A stretch of DNA of 64,000 bases from the NCBI GenBank assembly GCA_016287675.1, contig JAEFAR010000002.1:62001-126000 (forward strand), read 5' to 3'. Under the pieces are notes generated by a model that saw only the letters and a program-made list of their open reading frames with translations, was not told the origin of the DNA and did no database searches. Position numbers and translations under genes: made by a program. Shown here in pieces: positions 9,247-18,778 of this stretch. Source of the stretch: Lachnospiraceae bacterium (GTDB lineage Bacteria; Bacillota; Clostridia; Lachnospirales; Lachnospiraceae). Positions within the stretch are counted from its first letter, which is position 1. Every line of letters begins with the position of its first letter.

Positions 9247-10443
9247 ATGCCAAAATTCACTTACAAAGGAAAAAACATATACGGTGACATTACCGAAGGG
9301 GTTTACGAAGCTCCCTCGGAACAGGGCGTAATGGACATGCTGAAGAGCAGAAACTATTATGTTCTTGAAGTGAAGCCCCTGATCGAAAAAAGGGATCTTC
9401 TTGATTTCGAAGCAAACCGTAAGATCCCCGTAAAGGAACTCATGCTTTTCTGCAAGCATTTTTCTGTGATCCTAAAGGCCGGTATTCCTGTACTCCACGC
9501 ACTTTCCATGGTTGAAACCCAGACTGATTACAAGCCCATGAAAAAAGTGATCGCAGAGATCATGAAGGACATCCAGATGGGTTCCAGCCTCACTCAGGCG
9601 GTTAAGAACCATAACAACAAGCTTCCCATGCTCATGATCTACATGATAGAAGCGGGAGAAGCATCAGGTACTCTGGACCGATCCCTTGATTCTCTGTATC
9701 AGCATTTTGAAAAGAGTTACAATACATCCATGAAGATAAAGTCGGCTTTGAGATACCCGATAATTGTTACGATTGTTGCGATAATTGTTACAATATTCAT
9801 GATGGTGGTGGTGGTTCCTTCCTTTACTTCCCTTTTTGAACAGAATAAAATGGATCTTCCCGGCATAACAAAAGCCCTCATCGCGATCTCTGATTTCTTT
9901 GTTAATTACAGCCTTATAACGGCGTTAATAATTGCTGCACTTATTCTTTTATTCAGACTGTACGCCTCAACGAGTATCGGTTCACTCAGGATTGATGAAT
10001 TAAAGATGAAGCTTCCCATGACTGCAGGTGTCGTTCAAAGAAACACTGCCGCCAGGTTTTCAAGAACCATGGCGACACTCATGGCTGCAGGTGTGGGAAT
10101 CACGGAAAGCATCGACATAACATCGAGAGTAGTAGGAAACCGTTTTGTGGAAGAGGAACTGCAGAACGTCAGAAGACAGGTCATTGCCGGAAAGGGCATG
10201 TTCGGACCTCTTCGGGAAACAAAATGTTTTCCGGAGATCCTCCTTAACATGATCTTTATGGGAGAGGAAGCAGGTACTGTGGAAGCCATGCTTTCCAATG
10301 CCGCAGGGATCTACGAAGAGGAAATTGATGCAAGAACTCAGAAGGTAACGGACATGATCCAGCCTGCCATAATGATCTTCCTTGGATTTCTTATCGGTTT
10401 CATCATTCTGGCGGTGGCTTTGCCATTGTTCTCATTGTACTGA
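9247..10443 (+). CDS. pilC: Type IV pilus inner-membrane platform protein PilC
   Basis: 398 residues. Two repeated GspF domains (about 65-190 and 265-390) and three membrane segments (about 170-190, 215-235, 370-395) match PilC/GspF. HFSVILKAGIPVLHAL and RTMATLMAAGVGITESI are the paired family signatures. PilC anchors the PilB/PilT motors and loads pilins. It follows the structured repeat by 28 bases and has a weak AAAGG-type ribosome-binding site. Confidence 0.94.
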   Translation: MPKFTYKGKNIYGDITEGVYEAPSEQGVMDMLKSRNYYVLEVKPLIEKRDLLDFEANRKIPVKELMLFCKHFSVILKAGIPVLHALSMVETQTDYKPMKKVIAEIMKDIQMGSSLTQAVKNHNNKLPMLMIYMIEAGEASGTLDRSLDSLYQHFEKSYNTSMKIKSALRYPIIVTIVAIIVTIFMMVVVVPSFTSLFEQNKMDLPGITKALIAISDFFVNYSLITALIIAALILLFRLYASTSIGSLRIDELKMKLPMTAGVVQRNTAARFSRTMATLMAAGVGITESIDITSRVVGNRFVEEELQNVRRQVIAGKGMFGPLRETKCFPEILLNMIFMGEEAGTVEAMLSNAAGIYEEEIDARTQKVTDMIQPAIMIFLGFLIGFIILAVALPLFSLY

Positions 10444-10512
10444 TTGTTTAAACTTTTTTATTAATTTCTACATTATTTTTTTAAAATTGGATGTTTCATT
10501 TTTGTTTTTATG

Positions 10513-10521
10513 TGCTATAAT
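10513..10521 (+). promoter_or_regulatory. Extended -10 promoter of the major pilin gene
   Basis: TGC followed by consensus TATAAT (10516-10521), an extended -10. The best -35 candidate, TTTCAT (10494-10499), is weak. Together with the terminator at 11033-11060 it would make pilA a separate, strongly expressed transcript. Confidence 0.65.
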
Positions 10522-10584
10522 CTCATCATTGGGTTTCTAATTTCTACGAACAAAAAATTTGAGAAAAGGAAGAGGAAAAAAAGG

Positions 10585-11019
10585 ATGAAAAAGTTTTTCA
10601 AAGAAAACCGCAAAGGTTTCACACTCATTGAACTGCTGGTAGTTATCGCTATCCTTGCAGTTCTTGCCACACTTTATGTACCCAGGATCATTTCCAGCAC
10701 AAACACTGCAAAAGAGACTGTTGATATTTCTAATGCAAGAACACTTGCTTCTGAAATTACAATGATCAACACTCAGAGAAGTGTAAAAGGCGAAACATTA
10801 TTCAAGGGCGATGGCGCATTACCTGAAGGATTTACGCAAGCTAATAAAACAAAGTATGCTACATATAAGGTTGTAGACGAAGATGATATTACAGGATCTA
10901 CTATTACTGAGATCAAGATACTTCTCGATGGAAGAACATTCCCTAGTTCTGCTGTTATTCTTTCAGCACCTGATGGTAGTTGCATTGTTGTTAAGGCAAA
11001 TGGAGATGCTCTTAACTAA
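10585..11019 (+). CDS. pilA: Type IV major pilin (prepilin)
   Basis: 144 residues from the ATG at 10585. The start is chosen because AAAAAGG precedes it and it gives a normal 11-residue basic leader MKKFFKENRKG. The prepilin motif G/FTLIELLVVIAI follows, with the conserved Glu at position +5 of the mature protein, then a hydrophobic alpha1 helix and a small polar globular domain. Prepilin peptidase cuts after the Gly. The gene is bracketed by its own promoter and terminator, as suits the most abundant subunit. An upstream in-frame ATG (10510) lies within the -10 region and is unlikely. Confidence 0.9.
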   Translation: MKKFFKENRKGFTLIELLVVIAILAVLATLYVPRIISSTNTAKETVDISNARTLASEITMINTQRSVKGETLFKGDGALPEGFTQANKTKYATYKVVDEDDITGSTITEIKILLDGRTFPSSAVILSAPDGSCIVVKANGDALN

Positions 11020-11032
11020 AAAGTCTTTTCCT

Positions 11033-11060
11033 GCCTCTCTCTAACGAGAGAGGCTTTTTT
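11033..11060 (+). terminator. Strong terminator between pilA and pilD
   Basis: Perfect 9-bp stem GCCTCTCTC/GAGAGAGGC (11033-11041 with 11046-11054), TAAC loop, then six T. Expected to hold back read-through from the pilin gene. A TTGACA at 11074-11079 lacks a well-spaced -10, so a pilD promoter is uncertain. Confidence 0.92.
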
Positions 11061-11123
11061 AGATTTATCTTACTTGACAGTTTTTTTTGGTCTTAAATCT
11101 TTTGCAGATCGCGAGGTTTTGTC

Positions 11124-11939
11124 ATGTCTTTTTGCCCATCTGAGATCTTCGGTTTTGTTATTGTTATAATCGCATTATTGGGGCTTTGTGTAGGCTCTTT
11201 TCTTAATGTGTGCATATACAGGGTTCCGAGACATGAGTCCGTTGTTTTCCCGGCCTCTCATTGTCCCGGATGCGGAACAAAGATCAAGTGGTATGACAAT
11301 ATTCCCATACTTAGTTTCATACTTTTAAGAGGAAAATGCAGACATTGTAATGAAAAGATCTCCCTACGTTACCCTTTGGTGGAAGGACTTAACTTATTTT
11401 TCTGGCTGTTGGTCTTCCTGACCGCCGGAAGCTTTGTTCAGTGTTTCTTCGGCTGTCTTTTTTCGTCACTGTTGATCTGCATTTCAGCTGCGGATCTTGA
11501 CAGCATGGAGATACCGGATGCTTTTAATCTGGCTGTTCTTGTTCTTGCAGTGATGAAATTCGGAGTATATCTTTTGGACGGCGTCAGTCTTAAAGCACTG
11601 TTAATTGACTTCTTTGCAGGAGCATTGTCCGGAAGTCTTTTGCTTTTCTGCCTCTATCTTCTTGTACTTAAGGTCCTGAAAAAAGAAGGGCTCGGCGGAG
11701 GAGATGTAAAGCTCACCTTTGCCTGTGGGGCATTTCTCGGATGGAAGCAGGTGCTTTTCGGTATCGGGCTTTCTGCCTATGTTGGTTTAATTGTTGTAAT
11801 AATACATGCACTTGTGAAAAGAAAGAGTTTAAAGGACAGTTTCCCCTACGGACCTTTTCTATCGACAGGATTTTTCATTTCTTATCTGTTTTTTGATAAG
11901 ATCTTTGATTGGTATGTGAATTTAATGTTTAGGGTATGA
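11124..11939 (+). CDS. pilD: Prepilin peptidase / N-methyltransferase
   Basis: 271 residues, polytopic. The N-terminal A24 domain includes a zinc-type pair of motifs (CPGC and CRHC, about residues 49-75) as in full bifunctional enzymes. The aspartyl protease residues are present in AADLDSMEIPD and GLGGGDVKL. It removes prepilin leaders and methylates the new N-terminal residue at the membrane. It ends with a 4-base overlap with the next gene. Confidence 0.94.
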   Translation: MSFCPSEIFGFVIVIIALLGLCVGSFLNVCIYRVPRHESVVFPASHCPGCGTKIKWYDNIPILSFILLRGKCRHCNEKISLRYPLVEGLNLFFWLLVFLTAGSFVQCFFGCLFSSLLICISAADLDSMEIPDAFNLAVLVLAVMKFGVYLLDGVSLKALLIDFFAGALSGSLLLFCLYLLVLKVLKKEGLGGGDVKLTFACGAFLGWKQVLFGIGLSAYVGLIVVIIHALVKRKSLKDSFPYGPFLSTGFFISYLFFDKIFDWYVNLMFRV

Positions 11940-14095
11940 TCTTAAAAAAGGTATTTAAAAATAATACAAATGAAAAGGGAATGAGTCTGCTCATCGTAAT
12001 GATGATCATAGCTGTGTTTTCTGTGCTCATTCTTGGGACTTACACCATACTTAACCGTCACATCATAAGGACTACCGAGACCAAGGACGGGCAGGGGGCT
12101 TACTATGCTGCGGAAGGAGTTTTACGGCTGATCTCCACGGACATCGATAAAAGAGCGGAAGCCATTGCGATCGCAGCAAACGAAGCAAACGAAGATCTGT
12201 CTGCGGAAGAGTTTACCACGAGACTTAACGCATCACTTGCCACATGGACTGACACGGAGATAAAGAATCTTGCAAGGTCTGCCTATTCATTTAGTGAAGT
12301 CGTGTCGGCATCAATTGCTCCCGTAAGCGTTACTACCGAGAATTACACCTGCTGTTACAAGCTCACTGCTGTCATGGATTGCAATGACAATGTAAGGAAA
12401 AAGGTTTCGGGGATCTACGGAGTTGTTTTTCTTTCTTCAAGCAGTGAGATCGCGTCTTACAACAAGATGATCATCGATGAGAATTCCCCCATGCTTGTGG
12501 CACTTGAAGATGTGGATGCGGACAGTGTTTCATCACTTAACGGAAAAGTGGAACTCAGAGGAAGCTTTTCTTATCCGGATCATTACCCCTATCTGGATAA
12601 TCCGGAAATGTATATAAATGAAGATATTGTTTATAAAGTTGACAATACTTCTCTTGCGGGAGCCAACGTAAGGATCCCCAACATCCCTCAGCCTCCCACG
12701 TCCGAGATCTACACGGAGCCTCAGTGGCATGTAAGGACACCCACGGAACTTCTGGACACCAGCATCTTTTCGCAAAACACCACCATAGAAGTGCCTTACA
12801 ATCCGAATCTCTGGACAACCCGGAAGTACAGGGAATACAGTAAGATCAACATCCGTAACTTTGCATCGGGTATTAACAACGGAAAACTTACGGTAAACAT
12901 TAATCAGGACGATTGCTACATTTTGACCCGCGACATGGAGTGGGATAACGATGTTACCCTGAACGTAAACGGAAAAAACTTTGTCTTTTACATAGACAGA
13001 GAACTCAACATGCAAAACGGTGCCAAGCTTCATGTGAATCTGAACGACAATGATGTTTTCATCGTTATAAACAGCTATGTTTCGTCCACATCCTCATTGG
13101 GCATGTACACTCCCAATCAGATACAGGTGACTACCACGGGAACAGGCACTCTTTACATTTTTATAAAAGAGTATGAGCAATACAATCTGAATTCCTTTAC
13201 AGCCGATTTTACGAATGAGAGTAATGTTTCCGTTGTTTTTCTTTGTGATTTCTACACAGGAACACAATACAAGGAAGTTATCTTTAATGCAAACACACCT
13301 TCCGGGAAAAAAAAGGCCGGAGATCTAAATGTTTTTGTTTCCGATGACGATGCAGAATCACATTTCACAGTTAACAGGAACAGTAAACTCAGGTTCAACA
13401 CTGCGGAAGGAACAAAACTCAGCGTTATAGCGGATCATGTGAACATTTTGGGGCAGATGGAGATCGGGGGAAATGCCACTTTGAACCTTTATGCCCGAAA
13501 AGACTGTACTGTCAGCGGAGATCCTTCCAATCCGAACAACAACCTGTCAAACTTCACATTCAACGATGCGGGAATGACGGACGAAGAGAAGGCAAAGAAG
13601 ATCGTAGATACGAAATTCAACATCTATTATTACGGTACGGAACCTTTTTCCGTATCCGATTACAAATGCTGTTCCAACTTTTATATGGCTGATTTTGCAG
13701 ACATAAACATTACAAACACCACGTTTTACGGTAACATCTATTCGGCGGCGAGAGATCCCGAAAACGGAGAGACCAGAAAGAAGATCTCCTTTACGGATTC
13801 CTATCTTTCCTGCGGTGCGATCTACGCGCCGAGGATGGACATAGATCTTTACGGAGACGGAAGCAAGAGATACGCGGATAAATTCCAGACAAACGATGGG
13901 CGTTACGCTGCCTGTGTTTTTGCTTGCATTACGGGAACAAATGTCTCTTTTACCGATAATGTTATCGTAAAGACATCCACAGTTACTTCCGAAAATCTGG
14001 AACTGGAGATCGAAATGGAATACACATCGGGAGTGGTCTCTGACGGAAGCAGTTTTGAAAAGAGCCATTTTTACAGAGGTTTTAAAGAAGAATGA
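11936..14095 (+). CDS. Large PilX-like pilus-associated surface protein
   Basis: 719 residues. After a short basic N-terminus (NEKG) comes one hydrophobic helix (about 17-38) and then an acidic, Asn/Thr-rich region of some 650 residues with many beta-strand-like segments (for example INITNTTFYGNIYSAA and VNGKNFVFYID). The N-terminus resembles PilX-type minor pilins but lacks the Glu at +5 (KG/MSLLIVMM). Overlaps pilD and the next pilin gene by four bases each, so it belongs to the pilus operon. It could be a tip adhesin or minor-pilin scaffold; the family of the C-terminal part was not recognised. Confidence 0.75.
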   Translation: MILKKVFKNNTNEKGMSLLIVMMIIAVFSVLILGTYTILNRHIIRTTETKDGQGAYYAAEGVLRLISTDIDKRAEAIAIAANEANEDLSAEEFTTRLNASLATWTDTEIKNLARSAYSFSEVVSASIAPVSVTTENYTCCYKLTAVMDCNDNVRKKVSGIYGVVFLSSSSEIASYNKMIIDENSPMLVALEDVDADSVSSLNGKVELRGSFSYPDHYPYLDNPEMYINEDIVYKVDNTSLAGANVRIPNIPQPPTSEIYTEPQWHVRTPTELLDTSIFSQNTTIEVPYNPNLWTTRKYREYSKINIRNFASGINNGKLTVNINQDDCYILTRDMEWDNDVTLNVNGKNFVFYIDRELNMQNGAKLHVNLNDNDVFIVINSYVSSTSSLGMYTPNQIQVTTTGTGTLYIFIKEYEQYNLNSFTADFTNESNVSVVFLCDFYTGTQYKEVIFNANTPSGKKKAGDLNVFVSDDDAESHFTVNRNSKLRFNTAEGTKLSVIADHVNILGQMEIGGNATLNLYARKDCTVSGDPSNPNNNLSNFTFNDAGMTDEEKAKKIVDTKFNIYYYGTEPFSVSDYKCCSNFYMADFADINITNTTFYGNIYSAARDPENGETRKKISFTDSYLSCGAIYAPRMDIDLYGDGSKRYADKFQTNDGRYAACVFACITGTNVSFTDNVIVKTSTVTSENLELEIEMEYTSGVVSDGSSFEKSHFYRGFKEE

Positions 14096-14535
14096 AAAAG
14101 CTTTTAAAAAACAGAAAAGGTGAAAGCTTAATAGAAATACTTCTTTCCGTGATGCTGCTCAGCATAATCGCGGCTGCGTTTTTGCGCTCCGTTACCTCAC
14201 TTGTAAAGGTGAATCTCGAAAATGACAACAGGCTTGACGGTACTTATATGGCCGAGAGATACATGGAGTACGTCACCGCTTCGGAAGGCATAACTCTGAA
14301 CGAATTTGCCGGAAGGCTTAGCAGGGAGACTGGATTTTCTTCAGAACAGCTGACTGCATCAACACCCTACAGGTTCAAGATCACCGAGAGTCGTTATCCC
14401 GGACTTTATTGTGTCATTTCCATAGATTACAAATACTTCGGAGACAAAGGAAATCTGAGCCGAGTCCGGGTCATGGTCTATGACAATAACGATCTGTTGC
14501 AATGCACATTGGAAAATGCTGTCTATTGGGTTTAA
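14092..14535 (+). CDS. Prepilin-like protein (minor pilin, PilV/PilI type)
   Basis: 147 residues. The leader MKKLLKNRKG is followed by ESLIEILLSVMLLS, a prepilin-type hydrophobic helix with Glu at +5 (counting E1, S, L, I, E). The residue after the Gly is Glu rather than Phe. A small globular domain follows. It sits in a tightly packed set of three atypical pilin-like genes, which commonly form the priming tip complex of type IV pili; that role is inferred. Confidence 0.8.
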   Translation: MKKLLKNRKGESLIEILLSVMLLSIIAAAFLRSVTSLVKVNLENDNRLDGTYMAERYMEYVTASEGITLNEFAGRLSRETGFSSEQLTASTPYRFKITESRYPGLYCVISIDYKYFGDKGNLSRVRVMVYDNNDLLQCTLENAVYWV

Positions 14536-14538
14536 AAT

Positions 14539-14997
14539 ATGAAGAATAACAAAGGATTTACGTATATAGAGCTTATAATAGCGGTGGGACTTCTGGCGAT
14601 CGTCGTATTTGCGCTTCTCGGACTTTATGACTTCGGAAACAGGACATTTGTTCAGCAGAGCTCGGAGATAGTTACTGAGACGGAAGTCAGGGATGCAATG
14701 GAACTCATGCTGACCGAGTGCAGAAAAGCCTCCGTTTATAATGCGACGGACGACACCATAAGAGTCGGAAATAATATTATAAGCTTTAAAGAAAAAGACA
14801 AACAGCTTATAATGACAAAAAGAGATCTTGTAACTAATACAATTTCCGAAACTGTTTTGTGTTACAACATTTCTTCTGTTACATTTGATGTAAAAAATGA
14901 TAAAATAGATCTGGGGATCTATGCAGAAACGAAAAACTCTAAAAATGACAACATCAGTCTTGAAAGTGTTTACAACATCAGGAAAGATTATGACTAA
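14539..14997 (+). CDS. Prepilin-like protein (minor pilin, PilW/PilJ type)
   Basis: 152 residues. The very short leader MKNNKG precedes FTYIELIIAVGLLAIVVFAL, a canonical type IV prepilin helix with Glu at +5. The remaining 120 residues form a mixed polar domain. Starts 3 bases after the previous gene; pilM begins 12 bases further on. Confidence 0.85.
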   Translation: MKNNKGFTYIELIIAVGLLAIVVFALLGLYDFGNRTFVQQSSEIVTETEVRDAMELMLTECRKASVYNATDDTIRVGNNIISFKEKDKQLIMTKRDLVTNTISETVLCYNISSVTFDVKNDKIDLGIYAETKNSKNDNISLESVYNIRKDYD

Positions 14998-15009
14998 AGG
15001 ATTGACGCA

Positions 15010-16776
15010 ATGAAGATAAGTAAAGCCGGCAAAAAAGATAATTCCCTTTTTAAAAGATCCAGGATAGTCAGCATCCTGCCTCAGAAAAAGACAATGGGAA
15101 TAGACATAGGTTCAAGGAACATCAAGCTCGCAGTGGTTAAAGGTGATAAGATCCTGGGAGCCGTTTCCGAACAGATAGCAAACGGGGTGGTGGTGGACGG
15201 CGTTATCGAAGCACCGGACATCCTTGTAAAGTCCTTAAGAAGTGCCAGAAGGCATCTGAAGGTTAAAGCCGTAAGGGCTACCCTCTGTCTTTCGGGAAAA
15301 GACGTCATCATGAGAGAGATAACCCTGCCTCAGATGAAGGAAGACCAGGTCCTTACCAACATTAAGAATGAGCTTTCAAACATATACCTCCTTGCTTCCG
15401 GGGATTACACCATCGATTACAGGATACTTTCCTATTACAACAATGAGGAAACGGGAGAAAGGACAATGAGAGTCCTTGTAGTTTCTGCGCCCAAGTCTTT
15501 AATTGCTGACTATATAAAGGTCTGCAAAAGGGCAGGAATACGTCTTAACCGTATAGATGTACTTCCCAATGCTCACACAAAGCTTATCCGTAAGATCATT
15601 AAAGATCAGGAGAAAAAAGAATCCGGGGTTGAGGATGAGGAGAACAGCCTTAAAACAAAAAAGACCGGAAAACTCCGGAAAATGAAAAACAACTGCGCCG
15701 AGAAAAAGGCCGCAAAGTCAGCAAGGCGTGAAGCTAAGAAGCTTGCAAAGCTTGAAGAAAAGCAGATCGCAAAGGAAGAAAAGATAGAAGCCATCAGAGT
15801 GGCGGAAGAAGCGAAAGCCGCAAGACTTCAGGCTGAAAAGGCCGCAGAAGAAGCTCTTAAGAAAAAATTAAAAGAGGAAGAAGAAAGAAGAGAAAGAAAA
15901 AAAGCGGAAGGCAAGGAGATCAGCTGGTATTTCGGAAGACAGCTGAACGACCTGGGTGAAAATCTTTATGAAACAAATGATAAAGAATCCGATGCATTTG
16001 ATATGCCTGATACATCTGATACTCCTGATACTCCTGATACTCCTGATACTCCTGTGATCCATAATGAACAGACAAAGGCTGTTTCGGAAGATATCAGAGA
16101 TGATTTTAATTTCGTTCTTCCCATTTCAACCGAGGAACAAAATGCAGAAGCGACAGCAGAAGTTACGGAAGAAGAAAAAAGAGATACCTGTCTTTCCGAC
16201 GAAGACGCTTACGCCATTCTGGACGATCTTGTAAACAACAGGCTGGGAGATAGTGAAGGAAGCAGCGAAGATGCCAAGAACATCCTTGAAAACGTGTGCC
16301 TTATAGACATTGGATTTTCCATGTCCAATGTAACCTTCATCCGTAACGGTTCCTACTCAATGCACAAGAACATCCGTTACGGTGGTGAATACATCAACGA
16401 AGCCATTTCCGAAAAAATGGATCTGGACATGACATCCGCAGAAAGCTTCAAGCTCTCAAAGAACAACGATACCGAAGGAACTCTCTACGAGTACTACGAT
16501 TCCATTATTTCCGAGCTTGACAATACCATGTACTATTATAAGACCAACAACAACCAGAACGGTGTTGACTGCATCGTGATCGCCGGCGGTTCCAGCAGAC
16601 TGGGAGGCATCAGGGAGTATTTCAGCGAGCAGCTGGGTGTTCCTGTTTACATGCTTTCCGAGATCGCAGATTTTAAGATATCGCCGAAGCTGATCAAACG
16701 CCGCAAAGGTCAGACCCTGCACTTTGAAGACTATCTTGGTGCGGTTTCCATCACATTAAAGGAGGAATGGGTATAA
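15010..16776 (+). CDS. pilM: PilM-like actin-fold pilus assembly protein with a large central insertion
   Basis: 588 residues against about 350 for typical PilM. The actin-like phosphate-1 motif MGIDIGSRNIKLAV is at about residue 28, phosphate-2 LIDIGFSMSNVTF at about 432 and the adenosine-type motif VIAGGSSRLGG at about 523. Between about 200 and 420 lies an insertion: a Lys/Glu/Ala-rich coiled coil (about 200-300), then an acidic stretch with repeated Asp-Thr-Pro. PilM recruits PilN at the cytoplasmic membrane. The last base overlaps the pilN start. Confidence 0.85.
   Translation: MKISKAGKKDNSLFKRSRIVSILPQKKTMGIDIGSRNIKLAVVKGDKILGAVSEQIANGVVVDGVIEAPDILVKSLRSARRHLKVKAVRATLCLSGKDVIMREITLPQMKEDQVLTNIKNELSNIYLLASGDYTIDYRILSYYNNEETGERTMRVLVVSAPKSLIADYIKVCKRAGIRLNRIDVLPNAHTKLIRKIIKDQEKKESGVEDEENSLKTKKTGKLRKMKNNCAEKKAAKSARREAKKLAKLEEKQIAKEEKIEAIRVAEEAKAARLQAEKAAEEALKKKLKEEEERRERKKAEGKEISWYFGRQLNDLGENLYETNDKESDAFDMPDTSDTPDTPDTPDTPVIHNEQTKAVSEDIRDDFNFVLPISTEEQNAEATAEVTEEEKRDTCLSDEDAYAILDDLVNNRLGDSEGSSEDAKNILENVCLIDIGFSMSNVTFIRNGSYSMHKNIRYGGEYINEAISEKMDLDMTSAESFKLSKNNDTEGTLYEYYDSIISELDNTMYYYKTNNNQNGVDCIVIAGGSSRLGGIREYFSEQLGVPVYMLSEIADFKISPKLIKRRKGQTLHFEDYLGAVSITLKEEWV
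16000..16053 (+). repeat. 9-bp tandem repeat inside pilM
   Basis: Four identical units of GATACTCCT (16018-16053) preceded by two diverged units (16000-16017). They encode Asp-Thr-Pro repeats in frame, so slippage would change linker length without breaking the gene. Confidence 0.9.
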
Positions 16777-17396
16777 TGCTTTACAATGATATAAACCTGA
16801 TTCCTTCCAAAAGATCCGGAACAACTCCTGCCAGAGTGGTGATCGGACTCTTGTCCGTGATCCTTGTCTTAAGCCTTGTGAATGTTTTTCTTGTATACGA
16901 GCCTTTAAAAGAAAAACGATTGAAAGAAGACAGACTTAACAGTCTGAACAGCGTGGTGGCAGGTTACGGAGACATTGCGACGGAATACATGAACGCCAGG
17001 GACGAATACGAAAGATACACCGCCAAAACAGCGAATCTTAAAGCCATCCTTAAAGAGGATTTTTCCGCTACAGATGAGATCCAGGCATTTGCGCTTGTCT
17101 GTCCCGAGGGTCTTAAGATAAGAAGTTACGCAATGACTGACGGAAACCTTACCATAGGCTGTTATGCTGATACTTATGAGATCATCGGTCATTACATCGA
17201 CATTTTGAAAGAAGTGGACTACTTTGAAGACATCGCCTATTCAACCATCATTCATGTTACGGAAATGGTGGAAGATCCCGAGGGAGAGCCTGTTGTAAGG
17301 ACAACGGAAAGCGGGGAAGAGATCTCCGAGATCCCTCTTATTGAAAAAGAGGGCTATACATTTACACTTAATGTCAAGGTAAAGAAAAAGCTATGA
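16776..17396 (+). CDS. pilN: PilN-like pilus assembly protein
   Basis: 206 residues from the ATG at 16776, which overlaps the pilM stop (TAATG) and has GGAGG 10 bases upstream. An ATG at 16767 is only 1 base from that site and is rejected. The N-terminal INLIPSK matches the PilN segment that binds PilM, followed by one membrane helix (about 20-42), a short coiled coil and a ferredoxin-like periplasmic-type domain. Acts with PilM and PilO as the alignment complex. Confidence 0.82.
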   Translation: MLYNDINLIPSKRSGTTPARVVIGLLSVILVLSLVNVFLVYEPLKEKRLKEDRLNSLNSVVAGYGDIATEYMNARDEYERYTAKTANLKAILKEDFSATDEIQAFALVCPEGLKIRSYAMTDGNLTIGCYADTYEIIGHYIDILKEVDYFEDIAYSTIIHVTEMVEDPEGEPVVRTTESGEEISEIPLIEKEGYTFTLNVKVKKKL

Positions 17397-17929
17397 AAAA
17401 GATCACTTTAAGAGAAAAGATAATAATGGTGGTGGCTTTTGTTTTCATAGCCATTGTACTTTTTGAAAATCTGTTCGTAAATCCTTTGAGAACGGAAATG
17501 AAGGAACTGGCAAACGACATAGCCCTTAAGGAAGAGATCATTGCAGGACTTGCCGCCCGGCAGACAGGTTACGAATCCATCACGGAAGACCTTGAGAGGT
17601 CCAGAGATGAATACATTAAGACCGTAGGTCTTTTCCCTTCCCAATGGGATGACTCCGAAATGCTTAACTTCATAGAAGAGACAATAGGCGACGGTTTCGT
17701 AAAGAAGAGCCTCACATTTAACGGACTTGAGAAAAAGGGTAACTATGCCATCGGGTCCTTTAGTGTTACGGTAAACGGATCCCTGGATGATTTTAACGAG
17801 CTTCTTTTTAAGTTTGAAAACGCAAAGTATTATTGCACCATCCCGGAAGTCCGGGTGGCGGATTATGATTTTGAAAAAGAAGCGGTGGATGAGACTTTTA
17901 TCCTGAATTTTTACGTGCTTACGGAATGA
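17393..17929 (+). CDS. pilO: PilO-like pilus assembly protein
   Basis: 178 residues. Short basic N-terminus, one membrane helix (about 10-30), a coiled-coil segment (about 35-70) and a C-terminal ferredoxin-like domain, the layout of PilO. Overlaps pilN by four bases. No PilP or secretin PilQ follows, as expected without an outer membrane. Primary sequence is divergent, so the call rests on architecture and position. Confidence 0.78.
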   Translation: MKKITLREKIIMVVAFVFIAIVLFENLFVNPLRTEMKELANDIALKEEIIAGLAARQTGYESITEDLERSRDEYIKTVGLFPSQWDDSEMLNFIEETIGDGFVKKSLTFNGLEKKGNYAIGSFSVTVNGSLDDFNELLFKFENAKYYCTIPEVRVADYDFEKEAVDETFILNFYVLTE

Positions 17930-17936
17930 GGAAACA

Positions 17937-18737
17937 ATGACGCCTTTACAGATCTTTTGCCTGATACTCGCATTATTATTGCTTTATGCATGCTATGAGT
18001 TCTATGAATTAAAATGCAGGAAGTTTGTGACTTACGACATCGATCTCGGATTAAAGGAGACTTTTGTTGCTGTTACCGACCTGCATAACAAAACATTATC
18101 AAAGAAGGATCTAAAAAGGATCAGGGAGGCAAAGCCTTCCTGTATTTTTGCTGCGGGAGATCTTCTGACAGCGGGAGACCCGGACACAAAAAAGGCTCTT
18201 ATGGCTTTAAAAGAGCTTTCTGATATCTCAGATGTGTATTATTCCCTCGGAAACCATGAACTTCGTTTCAGAGATGAACATAAGGAAATATGGGAAGCAT
18301 TTTTAAAGGATGTGCCTGCACACTGTCATGTCCTTGACGACGAACACATGAGTATTTCCGAAAAGGCAGAAGTCTACGGGATCTCCTTAAAAAGACGGAA
18401 TTACAAAAAGGGCAGAGCCTTTGACATGAGTAAGGAAGACACCGGTGTATTTAAAGATGTTCCCGAAAACAAAGTAAACATCCTTCTTGCCCACAATCCG
18501 GATTTTATCGACTACTACGACAGGGTATTACCTTCCGATCTTATAATATCCGGACATCTTCACGGGGGATTCATGAGACTTCCTTTTGTAGGGGGATTAG
18601 TGTACTCGACTCATGGCATAAAGCACAGAGACAGAGGAGTCTACAACGGTCGTCACATTGTTTCTTCAGGAGCGGGAGAGCATCTTTTACCTTTGAGATT
18701 TTTTAACCGCTGTGAAGTTGTCATCATACGAAGTTAA
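17937..18737 (+). CDS. Membrane-anchored metallophosphoesterase (YkuE-like)
   Basis: 266 residues. An N-terminal membrane helix (about 4-20) leads into a calcineurin-like phosphoesterase domain with all metal motifs: TDLHN, GDLLTAGD, GNHE, LAHNPDF and SGHLHGG. Family members cleave phosphomonoesters or diesters, sometimes of lipids or wall precursors; the substrate here is unknown. It starts 7 bases after pilO and probably ends the pil transcript. Confidence 0.85.
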   Translation: MTPLQIFCLILALLLLYACYEFYELKCRKFVTYDIDLGLKETFVAVTDLHNKTLSKKDLKRIREAKPSCIFAAGDLLTAGDPDTKKALMALKELSDISDVYYSLGNHELRFRDEHKEIWEAFLKDVPAHCHVLDDEHMSISEKAEVYGISLKRRNYKKGRAFDMSKEDTGVFKDVPENKVNILLAHNPDFIDYYDRVLPSDLIISGHLHGGFMRLPFVGGLVYSTHGIKHRDRGVYNGRHIVSSGAGEHLLPLRFFNRCEVVIIRS

Positions 18738-18778
18738 TTTAATTCTAAATTTTTTGTAATCTTTCTTCACAAACATTC

